NCBI GenBank assembly: GCA_018894105.1
Contig: CM032119.1
Coordinates: 14,029,246 to 14,093,245, forward strand
Reading direction: 5' to 3'
DNA length: 64,000 nucleotides
From: Jacaranda mimosifolia
Taxonomy: Eukaryota; Streptophyta; Magnoliopsida; Lamiales; Bignoniaceae
Shown: piece by piece, positions 11,178 through 22,790 of the stretch
Layout: every line of letters starts with the position of its first letter
Numbering within the stretch: the stretch's first letter is position 1
The notes under the pieces: generated by a model
Told to the model about the DNA's origin: nothing
Seen by the model: only the letters and a program-made list of their open reading frames with translations
Database searches by the model: none
Program-made: the position numbers and the translations under genes

Positions 11178-12225
11178 ATGAAAATAATAAGGGGAAAAGA
11201 TACTATTAAAAATAGTATTAGTGAAGAATATGATATTCCTCATAATATTGATTTGCTTAATAGATGGACAATTCATAGAGTTGAACCTAAGGTTATGTAC
11301 TGATTATGTACTTTTGAAAAACTTGGCTTAAAGTAGGTAGTAAAAACTACTGAAGAAGCTATTATATTAGATGGTGATGAGAAAATCATAAAATTATTAA
11401 GTAGATGTGATATAAAACTATGATAAAGAAAATTATAGATTTAATAAACCTTTAACTTTAGAAAATCTGCCTGGAAGTTTTATAGTTGCATTAAGAGATG
11501 CTTGTAATCTTAATTGGAAAAGATCTTTGATGGGTATTATACAATCTAGTTTAGCTCATGACCCTGTTTATTTTGATGTTTATCCTAATTTAAAGTTATC
11601 TTTAACTGATACTAATATACTTGATGCTCTTACTTTAGATGTTAAGACTCATGGTTATACTTATATTCCTCAGATAGAAGTTATATGCATTTGTTATCGA
11701 ATTTATTTTAAACTACTTCACACATTAAATCCACAATACAAAAAGGTTAATAAACCTACTAATGAAACAATCTTAATAGAAACTAATTTTAGTAAATCTA
11801 ATATTACTACAAGAAGAGCTATAAAATGGAATGAAATAATCTTCCCAGAAAATTGGATAATAGAAAGAGATGTTCCTCCACAACCTATAGTAAATCCAAA
11901 TGTTACAAATCTATTACAAACCCCTGACGGTACTGTTCAAATACAATTTGAGGAGAATAGAAGACTAACAGGATCTTCTTCCAAACCTAAAATACCTAGA
12001 TCTCATTCAAATACATCTTTATATTCTCATAATTTACCTTTTGATGATTTTGATTTCCCTTCTAGGGCTTCGACTTCTCAAATTAGAGAAATTTCTTCAA
12101 ATGAATATAAAATTCAACAAAATAAAGTAAATGAATTAAGAATTCCAAAAGATAATATTGTTAAAGGAGTATATAATACTAAAGAACCGAAAATAACCAA
12201 GTCTGAAATGAATTTTTCTATTTAA
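11178..12225 (+). pseudogene. viral movement protein (30K superfamily), disrupted
   Basis: The first ATG is at 11178. After about 40 codons the frame meets stops at about 11301, 11334 and 11421, and there is a frameshift near 11421. The remainder is open from 11527 to 12225. That part has the features of the MP family (Pfam MP): a hydrophobic beta-rich core with the conserved aspartate in LTDTNILDALTL, then a YRIYFKLL-like helix and a PPQP segment before a low-complexity serine-rich tail. Such proteins form tubules through plasmodesmata for cell-to-cell virus spread. Here the N-terminal third is broken and the protein cannot be made whole. Confidence 0.7.
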
Positions 12226-13551
12226 TGGATTTTACACAAAAAATTGATTTTAAGCATGGATCTCCTACTAGGTAACTTATGAGGAAAGAATTTGATTTAC
12301 CTAGATGGGAACCATTTAAAAAATGGTTTTTTTGAAAATTTCACATCAGAAGACAAGAAAAAATTCCAAGATGAATTTTATTCTTTTGCCTGAAAAGAAA
12401 ACAAAATTATTCCTTTTGTCCTATGGTTTATAACTAATTATGTTGAAAATTATATTTCTATTATGGAAAGAAGTTATAGATTGAGCGGTGGACAATTTTT
12501 AAAAGCTATCTACCCACCTCAACAACCATTTCAGATTGACATTAATGATAAAATGATATACTTCTCTGCATTTCAAAAACTCTTTGAGAATGAAACTCTT
12601 CAAGTAACTATTGCCCAAATTGATAATTTAATTAAATAGCAAAATTATGCTAATATGTATCTTAATGTATTAGGAGAACAAATTTCATCTCTTCATAATA
12701 GAGTTGAAGGATTATATTCTTTAGTAAATCAAGTAAAAAATTTAATAAGCACTGCTAGACTTAATCAAGGTCAACCTCAAGAAGTCATAGCAGCTCTAAG
12801 TATACAACCCCCTCCTGAAATTCATAACTTCAGATTAAAATCTATTAATGAATTAGAAAAATTACTTGATAATAAATTCAAAGGAACGAAAATCAATACT
12901 CTTAATAAAGAATTTGAAGAAGGCATCAGTAATACTGATAATTATAAAAGATATGTTCAAGATGAAATTAATAAAATTGAAAAGTATGCTGATAAACCTA
13001 CTCCTCAAGATGTCCTTCATAGACAACAAGAATTTATTATAAATAATAGTTATAGTGGAAAAAATATTTATGAATGGAATCTTGATGGTTATACTGAAAG
13101 AAAATTTTATAATCTTGTTCATAGAATGCTTATGTATAGCACAATTTCAAAAATTAATGGTAATAGTGATAAAGCTGTTGCTAATATGATTGTTGCAGGA
13201 TTTATTGGCCAATTAAAAGGCTGGTGGAATAATTATCTTACTGCTTCTAATAGATATGAAAATTTTAATACAATTAAAAATGAATCAGGACATAATGTTG
13301 GAAATAATGTTTATACTCTTATTGTTAATATTATAGAACATTTTACTGGAAGATGGTCTGATAATAGTGAAAATATTAAAACTTTGCTTAATGATTTAAA
13401 ATGTCCTACTCTCACATCATTTAGGTGGTATAAAGATACATTTTTATCAAGAGTCATGGAACTCCTTGAGTCTAATAGTCGTCATTGGAAGTCTAAATTT
13501 ATAGATGGTTTACCTTTTTTATTTGCTGAAAGAGTAAGAAAAAAATCTTAG
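12223..13551 (+). pseudogene. coat-protein-type cistron, disrupted
   Basis: An ATG at 12223 overlaps the MP stop. The frame is then hit by a stop at about 12271 and by frame changes near 12330-12400 and a stop at about 12637. It is open again from 12655 to 13551 (298 codons), beginning with a coiled-coil-like segment. The conserved part near 13195-13240 contains GFIGQLKGWWNNYL, followed by an HFTGRW-like segment. This resembles the capsid region of caulimovirid-like polyproteins annotated in plant genomes. The capsid would package the viral DNA. The assignment is by family resemblance and order, with moderate confidence. Confidence 0.6.
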
Positions 13552-14145
13552 AAAATGAGGTACTCATATTGAATATGATAATTATACTTATGGAAAACTT
13601 ATAGGTACTTGTATACAAGAAGGTTTATCCTTGTGTAATGAAATTAAATTAAATCAACAAATTAAGCGTCATAATATTACAGAAAAAAGACAATTAGGTC
13701 AATTTTGTGGTCGATTTGGTATGAAACAACCATCCACTAGTAAGCCTAATAGGCAGAAAAAAGAAGATAAAATATATAGAAAATCTTCTAGTAGAAGAAA
13801 ATAGAAGAGAAGAGAAAAAAGAAAGAAAGAAAGAATAGAAAAGAAAAATAGAGCCTGTTTTAAATGTGGTAAAATAGGCCATTGTGTTGATGAATATAAA
13901 ATGAAGAAAAAATTAATAATCTTAATATTGATGATGAGTTAAAAGACACTTTTTCTAAATTACTCTTAAATTCTGAATCAGAAGATATTTCTAGTGATGA
14001 TAGTTTAGAAAATAATTCTGAAAAATCTTCAGCATTTGAAGAATTAAAGGCATTAGAAAGTGAGAATTATATTTCTGAAGAAGAATGTTGTGATTCATGT
14101 CAACAAGGAAATCCTTGTTCTAAACAAGATAGTGATAATGAAGAA
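13552..14145 (+). pseudogene. coat-protein C-terminal region with a damaged zinc knuckle
   Basis: A stop at about 13549-13551 separates this from the preceding frame. A basic lysine/arginine-rich stretch (13740-13850) precedes a CCHC-like motif at 13856-13897: CFKCGKIGHCVDEY. The last ligand of the Cx2Cx4Hx4C pattern is tyrosine instead of cysteine. An acidic, serine/glutamate-rich region follows up to the next cistron. Nucleic-acid binding by a CCHC knuckle is standard for retroid capsid proteins; this copy has lost one zinc ligand. Confidence 0.6.
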
Positions 14146-14772
14146 TTGTATAAAATTCTTGCTCCATTCAATGATTTAAATATTAATGTTGTAAATAGTG
14201 AAAAAATAATGGAACTTTTAAAATTTATAAAAGATCCAAAAATTAGATCTAAAATTATAGATCAAATTGAAAATACTCCTAGCACTTCTTCTAATAATTA
14301 TGATAAAAATCAAGAAACTTATACTTCTCCTGAACCTTATACTATGGCTGAGGTTCAAAGACTTTTAAAACAAAGACAAAAAATTGAAACTCCTACTACA
14401 TTTCAAAATTTGACTATTGAAATTAATAATTTAAAAAATGAGATTCATAATCTTAAACAAGAAAATAAATTTCTTGATGAAAGAATTTCTATTTTAGAAA
14501 ATAATAATAAAATTACGACTTTTCATGATAAAAGTTTTGATGAAATAATAAGATTTCCTAATGATGATAACTTTCTTCATACTCTTGAAATGATTACATC
14601 TCAAAAGTGGTTTATAAAAATCAATTTACTTATTGATAACAAATTTCAAAAAGAATTAACTGCTTTAGTGGATAGTGGAGCAGATTTAAATAGCATTCAT
14701 GAAGGAATTATTCCTACTAGGTATTTTCATAAAACTACTCATCTCTTAGTTCTGCTAATGGTCAGAAACTAG
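14146..14772 (+). pseudogene. polyprotein N-terminal part with aspartic protease
   Basis: This is an open frame of 208 codons. Residues about 85-125 are a predicted coiled coil. The retroviral-type protease active site follows as ALVDSGADLNSIHEG, with the catalytic D-S-G at 14671-14679 intact. The protease would process the capsid/polymerase polyprotein. The frame is lost at 14772, shortly after the active site, so the flap and second half of the domain are out of frame. The first in-frame methionine-like codon (TTG at 14146) is not a convincing start; the frame probably continued from the upstream region. Confidence 0.65.
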
Positions 14773-15914
14773 AGATTCAATATAAATTACCAAAAGCTTA
14801 TATTTGCAAAAATAATACTTGTAATCCTACAGCTTTTTAATTGTAAAAAATATTATAAATCAAGTTATACTTGGTACTCCATTTTAAAAAAAATATTTCC
14901 TATCAAATATATCAATGAAAATGATTTTATAGGAACTTTTGGAGAAAAAGAAATAAATTTTGAGTTTATAGCTGAACCTTTTATTAGAGCTCTTGATCAA
15001 ATCCATGATTTGCTAATAGCAAAAAATCATCAAATAAATTTTCTTAAAGAAGAAATAAATATTTTAACTATTGAAGAAAAACTTCAAAATCCTAAATTAC
15101 AAGATAAAATTAAATTAATAATTAATAAATTTTCATTAGAAATTTGTAATGATCATCCAAATGCTTTTTGGAATAGGAAGAAACATATTGTTAATCTTCC
15201 ATATGAAGAGGATTTTGATGAAAAGAAAATTCCTATTAAAGCTAGACCATTTCAAATGAATTCTGAATATTTAGAATTATGTAAAAAAGAAATTGCTTCT
15301 CTTTTACAAAAAGGCTTAATAAAACCTTCTAAATCTCCTTGGTCTTGTACTACTTTTTGAGTTAATAAACATTCTGAACAAGAAAGAGGAATACCTCGCC
15401 TTGTTATTAATTATAAACCTCTTAATAAAGTTTTAAAATGGATTAGATATTCTATTCCTAATAAAAAGAATTTACTTGACAGACTCTATGAAGTTGTTAT
15501 ATTTTCAAATTTTGATTTGAAATCAGGATACTCGCAGATTTAAATTGCTGAACAAGACAGGTATAAAATTGTTTTTAATGTACCAATAGGACAATTTGAA
15601 TGGAATGTTATGCCATTTGGTATGCTCCTTTAGAATTTCAAAAAATTATGAATGATATATTCATTCCATATACTGAATTTATAATAGTCTATATTGATGA
15701 TATTTTAATTTTTTCTAAAACTATAAAAATACATTTTAAACATCTTGATATTTTCAAGAAAATTATTATTCAAAATGGTTTAGTTATATCTAGACCAAAA
15801 ATGAATCTTTTTCAAACAAAACTTAGATTTCTTGGTCATAATATAGAAAAAGGAAAAATTATTCCTATAAATAGAAGTATAGAATTGCTTCTAAATTCCC
15901 TGACAAAATTATAA
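14773..15914 (+). pseudogene. pararetroviral reverse transcriptase, broken
   Basis: RT motifs are spread over three frames. The connection and fingers region at 15010-15360 contains KARPFQMNSEY and LLQKGLIKPSKSPW. A segment at 15361-15600 contains GIPRLVINYKPLN and FDLKSGY. The palm at 15600-15914 contains the catalytic YIDDIL at 15690-15707 and FLGHNI. There is a stop at 15358-15360 and another near 15541, and a frameshift near 15620 damages the MPFG motif. RT copies the pregenomic RNA into DNA in the virus life cycle. This copy cannot make a full enzyme. Confidence 0.75.
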
Positions 15915-16360
15915 ATAAGACCTAATTGCAAAGATTTCTAGGAAGTCTCAATTACATTTCTGCTTATTATAAAAATCTTGCTGAAGATACTGCAATCCTA
16001 TATGATTGGTTAAAAAAGATTCCTAAACCATGGTTTGATTAGCATACTGAAGCTGTTAAAAAAATTAAACAAAAAGTTAATAATCTTCCTTATCTTATGC
16101 TTGCTAATCCAAATTGGGAAAAGATTATAAAAACTGATGCATATGATGTTGGTTATGGAGGTATTTTAAAACAAATACATGTAAATACTAAACAAGAATA
16201 CCTTATTAGATTTTATTCTGAAAAATGGAATAATAGCCAGAAAAATTATGCTACTATTGCAAAAGAAATTCTAGCAATAGTAAAATGTGTTTTAAAATTT
16301 CAATATGATTTATATAATCAAAAGTTTATTATAAAAACAGATTGCCATATATTTATTTGA
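15915..16360 (+). pseudogene. pararetroviral RNase H domain, truncated
   Basis: It follows the RT. The segment 16097-16360 contains KTDAYDVGYGGIL (first catalytic aspartate), then SEKWNNSQKNYATIAKE (catalytic glutamate region) and FIIKTDC (second aspartate), the usual order of an RT-linked RNase H. The frame ends at 16360, just after the third motif, and then turns into AT-rich non-coding DNA, so the C-terminus is missing. A stop at about 16039 interrupts the connection to RT. Confidence 0.7.
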
Positions 16361-17125
16361 ATTTTTAAAATAAGTAAGCGCATAACTTAAGATGAAAGAT
16401 ATAATAGTAAGAAAAGGAAAAAAAAAATAGAGAAAGAAAGAAGAAAAACTTCCTTGTTATCGTTTTTACGATGGGGTCAATTGTATCGTCTCATTAAATA
16501 ACACAACAAAATTAGTTACTAAAGGTTTGTAAATATTAATTATTTTTTCATATAGAACAATAATTTTTAAATATTTTTATTCTATTTATTTTCTTTTTTA
16601 TTCAAGATAAAAAAGAAAATATTAAAATGAAATAAACTAATAAAATAGAAAAAAGGAAAAATTAATTAATTGGAAAAAAAATATTAGAAAGAGAAAAGGA
16701 AAAAAAGAAAAAAAGAAAAAAAAACCACCTATCATTATCTTCTAAAGTTAGGTTAATTTTGTTAACTCATAAAATAACACACCACGAAGGCCATCATACT
16801 TTATATATAGTACAAAACTATTATATTTAGATTATGTAAGCCATATGGATATATATAATTAATAATACATTTAACATATATACAATATAATTAATTAATA
16901 TACAATATTTAAAATTCACGTGTATATATATTATTATATAACCGAATATATTTATTTATATTTTTCTTGGATAGGGTTATTTAAACTTGTTTCTATCTAT
17001 GAATACAACATATATTTGTGCATATTATTTATACGATTATAAATATCTATGGTGTGTGTGTCTGAACCAACGTGTGTATACATTAGTATATGTACACACC
17101 CACATAATACATACTAATAATTTTG

Positions 17126-17158
<33 letters not shown>

Positions 17159-18103
17159 TAAAATTTTTGAATGTGTCAAAATTTTTAGAGTAAAAAATAA
17201 ATAATTTTTTTTTTTGTATAATTCATATTATAATATTTTTTAATAATTTCCACGTATCTATTCAAATGTTTATATAAATAAAAGAAAATATTCTGATAAA
17301 GTAGTAATTAATAATGTGGTTATAGAGTATTAATAATTGCAAATAGTAACTATTCTATTTATAAGTTGTAGTTGCAGAGTTAGAAGACGCCAAGGAACTA
17401 ATGCATTATATATACTAATAATTTTGGCACATTAATCTATGTGTTTGTTAAAATAGTCATGGTATAAAATAATTTAAAATATTTATTTATTCTTATACAA
17501 TATTATTTCCAATAATATAAATAATCTATTTTAATATATTAGACAAATAAAAATAAAATTATGATAAACTTGTAATAATGAACTATAGAGTAGGCAGTTT
17601 ATGAATGGTAGTTACTAAATAAATTGTAATTAGGGCACAAAAATTAAGAGGGTGACCATCTTACGCACATCACTTGAAAACAAACTGAGAGGGATGGTGC
17701 ATTATTAGATAATAAGAAATAGAGATTTTCGTACACCCTACACATGTTTGAAAATTTTATAGTATAAAATAAATAAAATATTTATTTAATATAATTATTC
17801 AATATTTTGCATAAATAAAAATAAAAAGTTATGATAAAATGGTAACAGTGAGTTATGGCATGGGTATATGGCATTTACTACATAAATTGTAGAAGATAAA
17901 AATAAAATCATTTTAAAAACATCACTCAAAGGGTTGTTGCATCATAAATACTCAATAGTATAAATTGTATATACATACACATGCTAATACACCGAACCAT
18001 TATGATTTGAACCTGAAATCGTAAATAAATAAATGTGAAAGTGATGTTGTTTAAGTAGCCAATTAACCAAATAAATGTATATCTATATTTATATATGTAT
18101 GAT
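16361..18103. other. AT-rich intergenic DNA with purine-rich runs
   Basis: No gene is seen. 16400-16440 and 16670-16725 are A/G-rich runs. A TC/TA microsatellite lies at 17126-17159. The open frame at 16987-17193 is low-complexity. Confidence 0.6.
17126..17159. repeat. compound microsatellite (TC)n(TA)n
   Basis: A run of about 10 TC units passes directly into about 6 TA units. Confidence 0.9.
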
Positions 18104-19447
18104 TAGGGTTGTAAATGGGTAGGGTTTTACCCTACTCAGGCCCACAGCTACAACATAATACCCAGACTCAGACCTAATGAAAAATTTTAAATGGGTATGG
18201 GTAGGATTCCTACCCATTATATACCCATTTACCCTAAGCATTTTAGACCGTTGGATTTTATCAAAATCCAATGGTCTAAATTAATATAAAAATAAAAATC
18301 TCTATTTTCTTCAATCCAATAATCGAGAAACACCCAGTTAGACCCATTACTGAATAACGAGAGAAACACCCCTCCTCCGCCCATCTCTAGATTCTCCACC
18401 GCTGCCCACCACCAACGCCGCCTCCACTAAAAAAATTTCTAACCTCTTTTTCTTATCTCTACATCGCTTTGGCTTTCTTCCCCTCGTTTGCAAATCCTAC
18501 CATATTATTTCAGGTATCATTTTTTTGTGTCATACGGAGTAATTAAACTCATCTAGATAATGCTAATATGTAGTCTTCTTTATTTCTTTTTCCTACTAAT
18601 TCAAATCTGACTTTTGCTCTTTCTCATTTTATGGGCATTTGTGGATTGAAAAGATGGGTTCTTGTTGATAACAATCCCATTTTTTTGTGAGATCCCAGAA
18701 GTTTTTTCCTACTGGGGATAATCTTCTTGTAGTCATTTGGTCCTGGTTTGAGGTGTGTACTGGGAACTCTCTCTCACTCACTATGTAATACAAATTGAGA
18801 TGATAACAAGTTGGTTTGTCAAAATTCAAAACTAATTGATGAAGGATTTTTATGGATTCGAACCAGATTCTTGTAAAATCATGATGTAATCATTAACTTT
18901 ATATGTGTAAATTTATTTGCATTGTTCTCTTTGTGTTCTTGAATTGAAAAGGTGAATAACGGAAATTGGAGGAATAATTATGTGAAAGAGATATGGGAAT
19001 ATTTTACTGGGGAAAACCGAGAAAAGATTTGTGGAAATAAAGGAAGTACACCTCACTTGGATTTGGATGATGCCGTGAAGAATTTTGAGAACCAAGTCTT
19101 CCTGCCTTAATTGTATGTAATTATTTTATTTTATTTTATTTACTTATTTGTTTTTGTATGTCAAAAAATTGAATGAAAAAGGTTTTTGTTCCAACAAACA
19201 GTTGCAAGTTTACTGTTCAAGCAAGCAACATCACCCACCAGCAGCCGGAGGAGGTGAAAAAAAAAAAAAAAGAAGGGGGGTGTCGGGCCTGGACCCGACC
19301 CAAAAATGCTGGGCCTAGATAGCAGGCCCAATAAACAGACCCAATGAGTAATGAGTTTAATTGGGTAGGGTAAAAGATGGGTATTATTTTTGGATATTTT
19401 TTGGGTTGGACCTGGGTAGGGTTTTACCCTACCCATTTACAGCCCTA
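18104..19447. mobile_element. non-autonomous hAT-like DNA transposon
   Basis: Terminal inverted repeats TAGGGTTGTAAATGGGTAGG (from 18104) and, on the other strand, TAGGGCTGTAAATGGGTAGG (ending at 19447) differ by one base over 20 and continue further inward. The flanks share TATGAT (18098-18103 and 19447-19452), consistent with an imperfect 8-bp target duplication as made by hAT transposases. No transposase frame is present in the 1.34 kb interior; 18360-18430 is a GC-rich stretch that may be captured host DNA. The superfamily call rests on the TIR type and flank and is moderately sure. Confidence 0.6.
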
Positions 19448-22400
19448 TATGATGCATATATAACTATATGTACTACTAACTACATGTTCGCTATCAAACA
19501 TAGTTTCGTAAATTTAAAACAAATACATTTATGTGGCCAAACGATAGAATGAGAAAGATCATTCTAGGTCGGAATTTGTTCCATCTGAATTAACCTTTTG
19601 TGGAATAAACTGTTGAGGTCAAAATGGCCATCCACCACCGGAACTCGTGCCCAGCTACCACTATCACGTGTTAGTCAAACGATCTTCAATTGTTACAACT
19701 AATAAACAAACCTCAAAATTAACTTAATGTTGCCTCCTAACTCCTAAGATTGGAGAAACCCACTCAAAATTAATTGTGCAACGTCCTTTTCTACTTTCAG
19801 AGTCAATCCACCTAACACTTTTCTACCGTTACACGATTTTTCCAGGTCTGTTGGTCTGTCAGTAGATCTCGTATAATGTTATATAAAATGCTTAAATTCA
19901 TTTTTATATATAAATTCATTTTTCTTAAATCTGCACCCTATTATAAGAAACACTCTATGTTTCACATTGAAAGCAACGTATAAATTATCTTTCACTATCA
20001 AATTAACATAATAAATTAATTGAACATCAAACTAAATAATTTTCTAATTTAAATACAAAATTATTTTGAAAGTATCTTCTTAAAAATAGTTTAAATTATA
20101 ATATACTTAAAAAAAAATGAAAATAAGTATACCGGTTGGTTTCGAAAAAGAACAGTACAATGCAGATTCTCTCACCTTCCCGCTTTCGGCGTGACTCATG
20201 TGATCTGTGTTGGGGGACCTTCATACAACCAGGGTTACTTTAGCAAAATAGTACTATTTCGTTTGTCTCAAATTCAATAACTTTTATTACTTTATTATCT
20301 TTTTTAGATGTCCAACAATAGGATCTAATTTTTCCAAATCACTTCTTCTCCAAAATTGGTTCATTATGTATCTATGTATGTATATATATATATAGGGGAA
20401 TACTGTATTATATCATTAATCACAATAAAATATCATATAAAGTTTAATTAATTAAGTTCAACAATTTTTTTTCAATAAATTAATATTTAAAGTAAGAAAC
20501 TATTGCTACAATAAACTAAGGCCTGCACACTTAACGAAACTTGTACACAAAATCTCTAAAGTGCTGAAACTTTAATTTTATCACTTTTACGAGAACATTG
20601 TTGTTATCATTATATACTCCCTAGCTAGCTCCTATAAAAGGCATAATAATTATAAAAGTTTTTATCATCAGGTAGAAATTTTTGTTGCAAAATTTTCATT
20701 AATTTCAGAATTTTTTTTTTATATAAAATAGTTAAATTTCATCGAATTCTATAAACTAAACAATTTAGTTTTATATAGAAAGCATATTGGCAAAGTCAGA
20801 TGAAAATATCAATTGAAAAAACAATGTTTTCAATATGAGTATGATTTTGAGGAGCAACACAATTATTTAAAGGCAAATCCGTCCCCAGGTACGTATAACG
20901 CCAAATCTTATGAACGCAATACCAAAATATAAACAACTTCATGCAAAATGAACTATCTTTCAGCCGGCAAATCATGCAAAACTTATGCATGCAATTCTAG
21001 AATAAATTGCAATGTTAAGACAATTGTCAAAAATTGCATATACACTAAATGACAAGAATTAATTATGTTTTGCCCCAATAATATTTTTTTATAATTAATG
21101 ATGAATCCTTATCTGTAGGGTGCGAGTACTGAATTAATACCAAGCAAAACCAAATTTCAATTCAAATTTTTTTAAGGGGAGTCTTCAATAAAGCTATTTT
21201 ATGTGATATTTCAATACAAAATAATTGTATTAAACGAGTCCTTATATTGAGTTTCTTGTCTCGAAATAGTATTTAAAAAAAATAAAAATCTACAGAGTGA
21301 TTCTCCTAGGCGTAGACCTTCACATGGGAATGAATTAGCCCTGTCAAGTTTCAACATGCTCAATACCAAAAGAAGGAAGTTTTGAATGGGATAGATTCAT
21401 TTTTTTTTTTTTATTAGGAATTTTGACTTTTTATTCTTGACAAGATTGTGCAGCGACACAAGCCAAAATGTCCATTTTCAAACTTATAAGAATTATAATT
21501 ATAACAAAGTAAAAATTATTATTACTTGAATTTATATACATATTATTATTTCATAATAATATGTAGGAAGTTTTGAATAGGATAGGTTCATTTTTGTTTA
21601 TTAGGAATTTTGACTTTTTATTCTTGACAAGATTGTGCAGCGACACAAGCCAAAATGTCCATTTTCAAACTTATAAGAATTATAATTATAATAAAATAAA
21701 AATTATTATTACTTGAATTTATATACATATTATTAATTCATAAGAAATTTCATACTATCAGTTGGCATTTTGTCTGTAAAGTTGGTTTTTTCTTATATAG
21801 AGTGTGTTTCTTTTTGGTAATTTTGTGCGCTTTTTAAAAATTAGCAATTAGTACATCCTATGTATGTACTAAAATTTTTATAGTATTTTTTATATGATAA
21901 CAATATTTATTTATTTTTTATATAATGAAATTTTATCTTAATATATTTAATATTTATTTTATAAGTAAAAAATAAAATGTTATGATAAAATAGTAATTGT
22001 AAGCATAAAATAGGTGTGTTGTAAATGGTAGTTCTCATATAACTTTTAGTTATTAGAAATAGAAGAAAAAAAAAGGGGGTGTTTCAGGCAAATCATCAAA
22101 AAATATGCCAAGAAATTGGTAGGTGTTTTATTAATTAATAGCATAGATTACTGATTAGCTATTCATATAATTTTTTTTTTTGGATCAAATAGCTATTGGT
22201 ATAATAATGTGTAAGTATGTAGATTGATTAATATGATGTGTTCCTTCGTTTTTTTTTATTTTTTTTTTCAATCGAATTAAAGAATACTTATAATACGAAT
22301 TTATAAATGGTTTATGAAATGCAGTCTCAGATATATCCAATAAATTAATCAAACGCTTCAGGTCCATGATAAAGCATAAATGATGGTAGATTTTAACTTG

Positions 22401-22650
22401 GTGGTGGAAAGGGATTGGCCCTTACAACGTGTTTCTCGAGTTGACGGATGTTTTCATTTTTTGTATTAAATAATATAGTAAATATATTATATTATCATGC
22501 AAAAATTATCAATTGAAATTAGGGACACCATGAAGAATATGTGTACATAATTTCATGAAAAAAAAAGTTAAAAAACAAAGACATTAATTTTAAAGAAAAT
22601 GTCATAATCAATCACATGCACATATCATGCCTAAATGGCATCAAGAGCCT
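19448..22650. other. AT-rich intergenic DNA upstream of the P450 gene
   Basis: No gene is supported. The only structure seen is a 191-bp direct tandem duplication at 21374-21745. The open frame at 22185-22367 is not protein-like. Confidence 0.6.
21374..21745. repeat. two tandem copies of a 191-bp sequence
   Basis: Copy 1 begins AGGAAGTTTTGAAT at 21374 and copy 2 begins with the same word at 21565. The cores TTGACAAGATTGTGCAGCG and CACAAGCCAAAATG are identical in both. Differences are a T-run length change and a few substitutions, so the duplication is fairly recent. It lies about 1 kb upstream of the P450 gene. Confidence 0.85.
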
Positions 22651-22656
22651 CGTCGG

Positions 22657-22668
22657 TCTTTAAATAGC
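22657..22668 (+). promoter_or_regulatory. possible TATA box of the P450 gene
   Basis: TCTTTAAATAGC lies about 125 bp before the chosen ATG, a usual distance for a plant core promoter with a short 5' leader. A second AT-only run, the microsatellite at 22718-22740, is closer to the ATG and could also serve. There is no transcript evidence. Confidence 0.35.
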
Positions 22669-22790
22669 ACGGAATCGTCCCTCGTTTCTCCATCCCTTCC
22701 TCACAAATTAACACACATATATAGATATATATATATATATCCCTCTCTATCTACTTGCTCTCTCACGCACAGCGAAACACAGTGGACACA

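Larger units (their letters stand above)
11112..16360 (+). mobile_element. broken caulimovirid-like endogenous pararetroviral element
   Basis: The order PBS, 30K-type movement protein, coat protein with zinc knuckle, aspartic protease, reverse transcriptase, RNase H on one strand is that of plant pararetroviruses (Caulimoviridae). No integrase follows RNase H, and no LTRs flank the copy. This separates it from Ty3/gypsy elements, which share the RT type. Many in-frame stops and frameshifts break every cistron, so it is an old integrated copy that cannot express functional products. Codon use is strongly AT-biased, unlike the P450 gene nearby. Confidence 0.75.
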
